DNA of 6,167 nt from Phycisphaerales bacterium UBA4658 (lineage in GTDB: Bacteria > Planctomycetota > Phycisphaerae > Phycisphaerales > UBA1924): NCBI GenBank assembly GCA_002405485.1, contig DHLW01000170.1, positions 19,145 to 25,311 on the forward strand, written 5' to 3'. Shown here in pieces: positions 1 to 6,167 of this stretch. Position numbers and translations under genes: made by a program. Position 1 is the first letter of the stretch, and each line of letters opens with the position of its first letter. The notes beneath the pieces were generated by a model that ran no database searches, was not told where the DNA came from, and was given only the letters and a program-made list of their open reading frames with translations.

Positions 1-721
1 CCCGATCCCACCCCTCTCGCCCGTTGGACACATCAGCAAACCGCTCCGCAGAGCCGACATGCACCCGGATCCGCCGCGGCCGTGGCAGCTTCTGATTCGG
101 CCGCATCGCCTCGAAACACCCCTCCAGCCAGCACGGCACCACCGGCACGCTCGTCTCGGCCACGATCATCCCGATCCCGCTCTTCACAGGCAGCATCTCC
201 CCCGTCCGCGACCGCGCACCCTCCGGAAACAGAATGAACGCGCACGGCTCGCCGATCAGCCGCTCCCGAAGCTCCTTGAGCGCATGCCGACCTCGATTCG
301 CCCTGTGCATCGGCAACGCATTCAGCATCAGCGACGCAAACAGCGTCACCGGCACGCTCTCGAAGAACACGTCCGCCGCCGCCACCGGAAACACCCGGTC
401 CCGCAGCCGCATCGGCAGCACCGCCGCCAGCACCAGCGCGTCCAGATGGCTCGCATGATTCGCCACCAGCACGAACGGCGGCTCCTTGGGAATGTGCTCC
501 GCGCCGCGCACCTCCAGCCGGTGATACACACCCAGATACGCCTTCACGCACGCCCACCACGCCTGATGCCCCATCGTCGACACCAGCCCCGCCTCACGCC
601 GGTAGCTCCGCGCACGCTCCAGCTCGCTCAGCCCGTGATCCTTCGCCGGCGCATACGACCACTCGCCCCCGGACTCCGTGGACTCCGTCGATCGATCGTC
701 CGGCTTCTCCGCCTCGGGCAT
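1..721 (-). CDS. Lysophospholipid acyltransferase, PlsC family (3' end cut by window)
   Basis: Probable 1-acyl-sn-glycerol-3-phosphate acyltransferase, which adds the second acyl chain to lysophosphatidic acid at the inner membrane to give phosphatidic acid. The 240 visible residues show the family motifs in order: NHASHLD at residues 88-94 (the H-x4-D catalytic pair is H89 and D94), an arginine in MHR at 138-140 (motif II), FPEGARS at 165-171 (motif III) and VPVVPC at 192-197 (motif IV). Residues 1-45 are a polar, probably disordered extension. The frame is still open at the left edge, so the C-terminus is missing. I chose ATG 721 because AGAGG at 737-733 lies 11 bases upstream; an in-frame ATG at 730 is only 2 bases from that site but cannot be excluded. 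It follows the cytidylyltransferase stop by about 15 bases, so it is the third gene of the lipid operon. It could be a paralogue serving this operon rather than the housekeeping plsC. The family is sure; the exact acyl acceptor is not. Confidence 0.9.
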   Translation of the reverse strand, partial: MPEAEKPDDRSTESTESGGEWSYAPAKDHGLSELERARSYRREAGLVSTMGHQAWWACVKAYLGVYHRLEVRGAEHIPKEPPFVLVANHASHLDALVLAAVLPMRLRDRVFPVAAADVFFESVPVTLFASLMLNALPMHRANRGRHALKELRERLIGEPCAFILFPEGARSRTGEMLPVKSGIGMIVAETSVPVVPCWLEGCFEAMRPNQKLPRPRRIRVHVGSAERFADVSNGREGWDR

Positions 722-736
722 GGTGGTCATCACCTC

Positions 737-1756
737 TCAGCCAAGCAGCATCCTCGTCAGCACACGCGTCGGCTCGCCCTCGCCGATCCCGCGGAAGTAC
801 ATCACGTAGTGAAAGATCGCCGGCGCCGCAAGCAGCAAGCTGTTCACCCGGTCCAGCACCCCGCCATGACCAGGTATGACGTTCCCCATGTCCTTGATCC
901 CAACGTCACGCTTCACGCTCGACACCATCAGATCACCAAGAATCCCCGCCACGCTCACCAGCACGCCCATCGTGATCAGGTGCGCCATCGAGGCCAGCTC
1001 CCCGCTCAGCACCCGCGACCCAAGCACCACCCCGAGCGCCGTCGTCAGCACGACCGCCACCACCGCGACCGAGATCGTCTTCCCAGGGCTCGTGTTCGGC
1101 CTCAGCTTCGGCCCTCCCACGAGCTTCCCGACGCAGAACGCGAACACGTCGTTCATCCCCACCGCGATCATCAGCAGCAGCATCGGCGCCCGATACGTCG
1201 GCTCGTTCGCCACATAGCTCAGATGCGACAGACACGCCCCGAACAGCAGCACGCTGAACACGCTCAGCCCCACACGCTGGATGTACCCCTTCGGCTGATC
1301 CCGCCCGATCGCGCTCGCCGCCAGCACCATCAGCCACAGCGGCGCCAGCGCCTGCCACAGCCCATACCAGTGATCGAGCGCCGCAAAGTTGAACAGAATG
1401 ATCCCCACCGCCACAAGCCCGGACATCACCTTGTCCCGAAACAGCCCCGTCGCTCGCGCAAACTCCCGATAGCACAGCAGCCCGATCACCGTCACCATCA
1501 GCGTCGTCGGCAGCTTCCCAAGCACGATCGGCACGCCCACCAGCGGAGCCATCACCCCCCACGCCAGCGTCCGCTTGACTAGCTCCGATCGCATCTCCGG
1601 CCCCACACGCGCAGTGGCCACGAGCACGCCGATGATGAGCGCCGCCCCCGCCAGCAGGCCGCCAATCACCACAAGCACCACACGCACCCCAGGATCATCC
1701 AGCGAGCCGTCAAGCCCGAACATCGGCGGCAGAGTGGCGCTGGCAAGCGTGAGCAT
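737..1756 (-). CDS. cdsA: Phosphatidate cytidylyltransferase (CdsA family, YnbB-like)
   Basis: Polytopic membrane enzyme that makes CDP-diacylglycerol from phosphatidic acid and CTP. The CdsA signature spans residues 279-305: SVKR at 280-283, KD at 288-289, PGHGG at 295-299 and LDR at 301-303. The last signature position, usually Asp, is Asn (N305). A second conserved block lies at 201-227, with NDVFAF, a GK pair, and SPGKT. About eight hydrophobic segments are visible, starting with residues 24-48. At 339 residues it is longer than E. coli CdsA (about 285). The N-terminal membrane helix followed by a charged stretch and the ND motif at 202-203 resemble, from memory, the E. coli YnbB branch rather than housekeeping CdsA. 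ATG 1756 lies 9 bases after the stop of the upstream transferase and has no Shine-Dalgarno site, so translation is probably coupled to that gene. An in-frame ATG at residue 12 is a weaker alternative. The family is near certain; the branch assignment is moderate. Confidence 0.93.
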   Translation of the reverse strand: MLTLASATLPPMFGLDGSLDDPGVRVVLVVIGGLLAGAALIIGVLVATARVGPEMRSELVKRTLAWGVMAPLVGVPIVLGKLPTTLMVTVIGLLCYREFARATGLFRDKVMSGLVAVGIILFNFAALDHWYGLWQALAPLWLMVLAASAIGRDQPKGYIQRVGLSVFSVLLFGACLSHLSYVANEPTYRAPMLLLMIAVGMNDVFAFCVGKLVGGPKLRPNTSPGKTISVAVVAVVLTTALGVVLGSRVLSGELASMAHLITMGVLVSVAGILGDLMVSSVKRDVGIKDMGNVIPGHGGVLDRVNSLLLAAPAIFHYVMYFRGIGEGEPTRVLTRMLLG

Positions 1757-1765
1757 GGCAGGAGT

Positions 1766-2479
1766 CTACCGGCGCGGCGAGCCGCGCAGCTCCGCCGCCG
1801 CACGACGCACTCGCCGAACAACGGTGATCACGCTCCCGATCGCGATGACCATCAGCCCCACGTTCGGCACGCTGAGCGGGATCCCCGCGATCGAGCGATC
1901 CCCCATCGTGCGCCAGTCCACGGGAACACACCCCATCCACAGACAGACCGCGATCACCACCACCATCCGCTGCTGCTTCGCCATCGGCCCGCAATAGTCC
2001 TGCCTCGCACCCGCCACCTTCGCCGCAGCACGCACATACGCCACCAGCACCGCCAGCGCCGCCGCAAACACGCCGAGCGTCGGATGGGCGGCCGCGGCAA
2101 ACCCGAGCCCCACGAGCGCCGCCATGTCGCTCAGCCGATCCGGTATCTCGTTGTACAACTCGCCCACCGCCGAGGACTCCCCACGACCGATCGCCACCAT
2201 CCCGTCCAGCATGTTGCACACCAGGCGAAACGGCACCAGCACCCCAGCCGCAATCCACAGCCCACGCTCCGCCAACCCGGATGCATGCGCCGTAAACGCC
2301 AGACACCCCCCCGCAATCACGCACGCAAGCATCCCCACGATGCTGATGACGTTCGCAGACACCCCGCGCACAACCAGCCACCCCGCCACAGCGCGCCAGA
2401 GCGCATGATCCCTCGCGGCGATCGGCCGACGGTCGGGCGGCGGAGGTGTCGCGGATCCGGTCGCTTCCACGGAACGCAT
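1766..2479 (-). CDS. CDP-alcohol phosphatidyltransferase family protein (YnbA-like)
   Basis: Integral membrane protein of 237 residues, first gene of the leftward lipid operon. The family transfers a phosphatidyl group from a CDP-lipid to an alcohol. The classical motif is D-x2-D-G-x2-A-R-x8-G-x3-D-x3-D. Here the matching stretch is residues 89-114: N89, D92, G93, A96, I97, G106, N110 and D114. The first and third Asp are therefore Asn and the Arg is Ile, while the second and fourth Asp are kept. A second conserved patch, YCGPMAK, is at 162-168. From memory, YnbA of E. coli has a similar N-x2-DG...NE layout, which suggests a distinct subfamily rather than a decayed gene. Hydrophobic segments flank the motif at about 42-64, 74-88, 118-150, 172-184 and 205-222. 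ATG 2479 was chosen because it keeps the whole domain and avoids overlapping the divergent gene; the frame can extend to 2746 but would then lie inside the epimerase gene. No Shine-Dalgarno site is visible. The head group is unknown. Confidence 0.85.
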   Translation of the reverse strand: MRSVEATGSATPPPPDRRPIAARDHALWRAVAGWLVVRGVSANVISIVGMLACVIAGGCLAFTAHASGLAERGLWIAAGVLVPFRLVCNMLDGMVAIGRGESSAVGELYNEIPDRLSDMAALVGLGFAAAAHPTLGVFAAALAVLVAYVRAAAKVAGARQDYCGPMAKQQRMVVVIAVCLWMGCVPVDWRTMGDRSIAGIPLSVPNVGLMVIAIGSVITVVRRVRRAAAELRGSPRR

Positions 2480-2490
2480 CGTACATGGTT

Positions 2491-2507
2491 CAGCAGCCCA
2501 TATGCTG
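2491..2507. promoter_or_regulatory. Possible operator: short dyad in divergent promoter gap
   Basis: The arms CAGCA (2491-2495) and TGCTG (2503-2507) are perfect inverted repeats separated by 7 bases. They sit in the 34-base gap between the divergent lipid operon and epimerase gene and overlap the -10-like element of the latter. The arms are short enough to be chance. Confidence 0.2.
2501..2506 (+). promoter_or_regulatory. Candidate -10 element for epimerase gene
   Basis: TATGCT matches the TATAAT consensus at 4 of 6 positions, including the most conserved first T, A and last T. It ends 7 bases before ATG 2514, so transcription would start at or beside the start codon (leaderless mRNA). No convincing -35 box is seen at 16-18 bases upstream; that region is coding sequence of the divergent gene. 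Confidence 0.4.
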
Positions 2508-2513
2508 TGCCCC

Positions 2514-3869
2514 ATGCCCAAAGCCCGCAGAACTCGGCGCCCGACGCAGGCAACGCCGCGGAAACGCGTGCTCATCGTCACCGGCTCACGCTCCGAGTTC
2601 GGCCTGCTGCGCCCCGTGATGGACGCCGTCAGCAAGCACCGAGCCCTCGAACTCCTGATCGTGGTCGCCGGCGAACACCTCCTGAAACCCGCGCTCACCA
2701 TGCGCGAGGTTGAACAGTCGTACCGCGTCGCCGCCCGCGTCCCCATGCAGCGAACGCTCGACCGCGGACGCCTGGATCACGCCGCCGCTACCGCACGCGG
2801 CATGCAGGGCTTCGCAATCGCGTTCAGAAAACTGAAACCCGACTGGGTCGTCGTCCTCGGCGACCGCATCGAAGCCTTCGCCGCCGCCAGCGCGGCGAGC
2901 ATCGCCGGCATCGCCGTCTGCCACATCCACGGCGGCGACCGCGCCGAGGGCATCGCCGACGAAGCCATGCGCCACGCCATCACCAAGCTCGCCCACCTCC
3001 ACTGCGCCGCAACCACGCTGAGCGCACAACGCATCGTCAGAATGGGTGAACCCAAAGACCACGTGCACGTGACCGGTTCGCCCGCGATCGACGGGCTGGA
3101 CAGCATCCGGCCGATGAACGACCGCGACGCTCGCAAGTACGGCGATCCTCGCGTCATCATGCTCCTGCATCCGACCGGACACGCGAGTCTCACCATGCGT
3201 GCTCCCGCGAACCAAGCCACCCGGGCCAGCGCAATGCTCTCCGGCGCCAGACCGCCGCGCGCCTCTGCCGCCGCACACCTCCCGTTCCTTGAGGCCGCCG
3301 ACCACGAGAGACGATTCGCTCAGTTCGCGTTCATGGCGACGTCCTGCCTTGACGACGAGCCGCCACTGGGCGCATGCCAGAACACCGGAACCACCCCCTG
3401 CGGCGGAGTCGGGCCGCGAGGCCTGTTCCTGCAGCCCAACCACGATCCCGGACACGAACAGATCACCGAACAGTGGACCAAAGTCTCACGGTACTGCGGC
3501 TGGCCGGTCGTCGATCATCTCCCTCGCCCCGTGTTCATCGCGCTGCTCAAACGCATGGCCGCCAAGCGACGCGGATTCCTGATGGGCAACTCCTCCGCTG
3601 GCCTGATCGAGTGCGCGGCGATTGGCGTCCCCGCCCTCAACCTCGGTGCACGCCAGTCCGGACGAGAGCACGATTCAAACGTCGTCCACGCCGACCCCAT
3701 GGACACCATCGGCGTGGTCCGGAAGATCCGCCATGCCGATCGCCTGGCCGGCGCCCTCAGTCCCTCCACCCGCTTCGGCGACGGCCGCGCCGGCCCCCGC
3801 ATCGCCGCACTCCTCGCCGAAACCAACCCTCGAGACCCCGCCCTGCTCCGCAAACGCAACAGTTATTGA
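2514..3869 (+). CDS. neuC: UDP-N-acetylglucosamine 2-epimerase, hydrolysing (NeuC-like)
   Basis: Cytoplasmic enzyme of the NeuC type, which in its family converts UDP-GlcNAc to ManNAc plus UDP for sialic-acid-like sugars. The GT-B-like fold markers are clear. TGSRSEFGLL is at residues 23-32. GDRIE is at 116-120 (catalytic-type D117 and E120). HIHGGD with downstream E145, DE 149-150 and RHAITK at 153-158 is the NeuC hallmark. MGEP is at 177-180, LHPTG at 218-222, QPNHDPG at 307-313, GNSSAGLIE at 358-366 and QSGRE at 381-385. The protein is 451 residues, whereas NeuC proteins are usually about 370-390. The excess is an insert of about 50 residues between 223 and 303, with Cys at 278, 288 and 296. 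ATG 2514 is chosen over in-frame ATG 2502 because a -10-like hexamer ends 7 bases before it; neither has a Shine-Dalgarno site. The first 17 residues are basic and poorly conserved. No neuA or neuB is nearby, so the end product is unknown; a non-hydrolysing epimerase is less likely. Confidence 0.9.
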   Translation: MPKARRTRRPTQATPRKRVLIVTGSRSEFGLLRPVMDAVSKHRALELLIVVAGEHLLKPALTMREVEQSYRVAARVPMQRTLDRGRLDHAAATARGMQGFAIAFRKLKPDWVVVLGDRIEAFAAASAASIAGIAVCHIHGGDRAEGIADEAMRHAITKLAHLHCAATTLSAQRIVRMGEPKDHVHVTGSPAIDGLDSIRPMNDRDARKYGDPRVIMLLHPTGHASLTMRAPANQATRASAMLSGARPPRASAAAHLPFLEAADHERRFAQFAFMATSCLDDEPPLGACQNTGTTPCGGVGPRGLFLQPNHDPGHEQITEQWTKVSRYCGWPVVDHLPRPVFIALLKRMAAKRRGFLMGNSSAGLIECAAIGVPALNLGARQSGREHDSNVVHADPMDTIGVVRKIRHADRLAGALSPSTRFGDGRAGPRIAALLAETNPRDPALLRKRNSY

Positions 3870-3903
3870 GACCCTCCCCGCCGTCGCCGGCGCCCCGCCT
3901 CCA

Positions 3904-3918
3904 CCCGCGCCGCGCGGG
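3904..3918 (+). terminator. Weak candidate terminator hairpin after epimerase gene
   Basis: CCCGCG and CGCGGG pair perfectly around a 3-base loop, 35 bases after the epimerase stop. There is no T-run directly after it, only a short TTT some 20 bases further on. In sequence this GC-rich the hairpin may be chance. Confidence 0.25.
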
Positions 3919-3960
3919 ATCTGCCCCATCGCATCGATTTCCCCCCGCTCTCACGCAAGC

Positions 3961-3978
3961 CGGACCTTGAACGGTCCG
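3961..3978 (+). repeat. Perfect inverted repeat upstream of HDOD gene
   Basis: CGGACC (3961-3966) and GGTCCG (3973-3978) form a perfect 6-bp dyad with a 6-base spacer, TTGAAC. It lies 33 bases before ATG 4012. It could be a regulator-binding site or an mRNA hairpin in the leader. The spacer resembles a -35 box, but no -10 follows at the right distance. Confidence 0.3.
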
Positions 3979-4002
3979 ATCGATGCAACACGAACAGTTT
4001 CC

Positions 4003-4007
4003 GGAGG
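4003..4007 (+). promoter_or_regulatory. Shine-Dalgarno site of HDOD gene
   Basis: GGAGG lies 4 bases before ATG 4012. It fixes that ATG as the start instead of the in-frame ATG at 4027 or the longer open frame reaching back into the epimerase gene. It is the strongest ribosome site in the window. Confidence 0.8.
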
Positions 4008-4011
4008 CGTT

Positions 4012-4896
4012 ATGACCGTTCAGCCCATGACCCGTGAGCAGGCCGTCGCGAACGCGATTCGCGAGATCTCGCACATCGCGACCCTGCCCGAGATCACGCT
4101 CAAGATCATCGAGCTCGTCGAGAGCCCGAACTCCACCGCCCAGGACCTGAACAAGGTCATCTCCAACGACCCCGCGCTCTGCTCCCGAATCCTCAAGGTC
4201 GTCAACTCGGCCTTCTACGGCCTGCCCGGGCAGATCGGCTCGATCAATCGCGCCATCGTGCTCCTCGGGCTCAACGCCGTCAAGAACATCGCTATCGCCG
4301 CCTCGCTCGCCAAGCTCTTCCGCGGCGGGTCGCTCACCCCCGACTTAAGCGCCAAGGACCTCTGGAACCACTCCATCTCCACCGCGACCGCCTGCAAGAT
4401 GATCGCCGATCATCTGAAGGTCGGGTTCGCCGACGAGTGCTTCCTCGCCGGTCTCATCCACGACATCGGCGTCATCGTCGAGATCCAGTACGACCGCCAC
4501 CGCCTCATCGAGGTTGTCGGCCGCGTCAAGCCCGACACCAACGGCATCCCCACCGCCGACTGGCTCGAGGTTGAGGCCGAAGTCTTCGGCGCAACCCACC
4601 AGGACTTCGGACAGGGCCTCTGCGAGAAGTGGAAGTTCCCCAAGAACTTCGCCCTCGTCACCGGCTACCACCACAGGCCCCTCGAACTCGCCAAGGAACT
4701 CCGAACACTCGTCTGCATCGTTCACATCGCCGACCGCATCGCCGCCGGCGTCCCCGGCGGGTTCCGCCTCGACGTCATGTCCACCGATGTCGACGCCGCC
4801 GTCCTCGATGAACTCAAGCTCACCAGCGACGCCGTCGAGCAGATCCGCCAGAAGCTCCCCGATCGCGTCCAGGAAGTCATGGCCATGATGGGCTGA
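4012..4896 (+). CDS. Stand-alone HDOD-domain protein
   Basis: Soluble protein of 294 residues made almost entirely of one HDOD domain. HDOD domains are HD-hydrolase relatives used in bacterial signalling and regulation, and most have no proven catalysis. The opening is typical: a short helix, then LPEI at 25-28, the NDPAL region at 52-56, and KVVNSAFYG at 62-70. A hydrophobic INRAIVLLG segment at 78-86 follows. The HD-type residues are largely kept: H120, H150-D151 within HDIG (150-153), H196, HH at 220-221 and D241. No receiver, GAF, GGDEF or membrane segment is fused to it, and the last 50 residues look like a helical tail. It has its own ribosome site and a strong hairpin after its stop, so it is probably a single-gene unit. 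Its neighbours, a sugar epimerase and threonine synthase, do not suggest a shared task. I cannot assign a target or ligand. The domain call is very sure; hydrolase activity is undecided. Confidence 0.92.
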   Translation: MTVQPMTREQAVANAIREISHIATLPEITLKIIELVESPNSTAQDLNKVISNDPALCSRILKVVNSAFYGLPGQIGSINRAIVLLGLNAVKNIAIAASLAKLFRGGSLTPDLSAKDLWNHSISTATACKMIADHLKVGFADECFLAGLIHDIGVIVEIQYDRHRLIEVVGRVKPDTNGIPTADWLEVEAEVFGATHQDFGQGLCEKWKFPKNFALVTGYHHRPLELAKELRTLVCIVHIADRIAAGVPGGFRLDVMSTDVDAAVLDELKLTSDAVEQIRQKLPDRVQEVMAMMG

Positions 4897-4944
4897 CCTT
4901 CCGCACGCCAGACACAAGCAGACATCCTCCGATCCTGTGTGTGA

Positions 4945-4976
4945 AGCGGCGGCGTTCAAGGAGGAGCGCCGCCGCT
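4945..4976 (+). terminator. Strong hairpin, likely terminator of HDOD gene
   Basis: AGCGGCGGCG (4945-4954) and CGCCGCCGCT (4967-4976) form a perfect 10-bp stem around a 12-base loop, starting 48 bases after the HDOD stop. Only a weak pyrimidine tail with one TTT follows, so it is not a textbook rho-independent terminator. The loop contains AAGGAGGAG, a perfect Shine-Dalgarno-like stretch, but no start codon follows at usable distance. Confidence 0.6.
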
Positions 4977-5031
4977 CTCCATTTCCACGCTCCCGGATCG
5001 CCCGCGCTCAGATCCCCACGCCCCACGCCGA

Positions 5032-5037
5032 TAGCAT
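5032..5037 (+). promoter_or_regulatory. Candidate -10 element for thrC
   Basis: TAGCAT matches TATAAT at 4 of 6 positions, keeping the conserved first T, A and final T. It ends exactly 7 bases before ATG 5045, the same layout as at the epimerase gene, which points to a leaderless transcript. No clear -35 box is visible. Confidence 0.4.
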
Positions 5038-5044
5038 CACTCCG

Positions 5045-6167
<1,123 letters not shown>

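Larger units (their letters stand above)
3870..4011 (+). other. Intergenic region between epimerase and HDOD genes
   Basis: This gap of 142 bases holds no gene I can support. It contains a small GC-rich hairpin at 3904-3918, a perfect 6-bp dyad at 3961-3978 and the HDOD gene's ribosome site at 4003-4007. No convincing -35/-10 pair was found, although a promoter for the HDOD gene is expected here. Confidence 0.5.

Noticed and set aside
59..1582. Long rightward open frame opposite the acyltransferase and cytidylyltransferase genes
   Set aside because: It reads as a His/Arg/Pro-rich low-complexity protein with no motif, and lies antisense to two genes with clear family signatures. The skewed third positions keep the opposite frame free of stops.
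2480..2746. Longer N-terminus for the CDP-alcohol phosphatidyltransferase starting at 2746
   Set aside because: The added 89 residues would lie across the divergent epimerase gene and show no membrane or family features.
3174..3416. Frameshift as the cause of the epimerase insert
   Set aside because: The frame is continuous and both flanking motifs are in the same frame. A pair of compensating errors is possible but not indicated by the sequence.
2586..3455. Leftward open frame opposite the epimerase gene
   Set aside because: It has no recognisable motif and mirrors the codon bias of a gene with full NeuC motifs.
3374..4011. Overlapping rightward frames across the epimerase 3' end, including an extended HDOD N-terminus from 3622
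   Set aside because: They are Pro/Ser/Arg-rich out-of-frame readings of the epimerase gene. The GGAGG before ATG 4012 and the HDOD domain boundary support the short start.

Overview
This is a GC-rich bacterial chromosome fragment holding six protein genes, two of them cut by the window edges. It contains no RNA genes, insertion sequences, CRISPR arrays or phage-like genes that I can recognise. The composition, the mix of genes and the weak use of Shine-Dalgarno sites would fit a planctomycete-type organism (perhaps Phycisphaerae), but this is a guess from style and no marker gene is present.

The left part (1 to 2479) is a three-gene leftward operon for membrane phospholipid synthesis. The order of transcription is a CDP-alcohol phosphatidyltransferase of the YnbA type, a CdsA/YnbB-type phosphatidate cytidylyltransferase, and a PlsC-type acyltransferase that runs off the left edge. 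Together these would make phosphatidic acid, activate it to CDP-diacylglycerol and transfer it to an alcohol head group. The transferase carries Asn at two positions where the classical family has metal-binding Asp, so the head group made cannot be named.

A 34-base gap (2480 to 2513) separates this operon from a divergent gene (2514 to 3869) for a hydrolysing UDP-N-acetylglucosamine 2-epimerase of the NeuC type. This enzyme would supply ManNAc or a related sugar for sialic-acid-like surface glycans. It carries an unusual insert of about 50 residues. No neuA or neuB partner lies in the window.

Next, on the same strand, come a stand-alone HDOD-domain protein (4012 to 4896, with a good ribosome site), a strong hairpin likely to be its terminator (4945 to 4976), and the 5' part of threonine synthase (5045 onward, cut by the right edge).

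Two patterns cut across the genes. The + strand is richer in C than in G throughout, so leftward genes use mainly G-ending codons and rightward genes mainly C-ending ones; this also produces several long false antisense frames. The epimerase and threonine synthase genes both lack a Shine-Dalgarno site and instead have a -10-like hexamer ending exactly seven bases before the ATG, which suggests leaderless mRNAs. I see no clearly new system. The best lead is the YnbA/YnbB/PlsC lipid operon with its altered active site.
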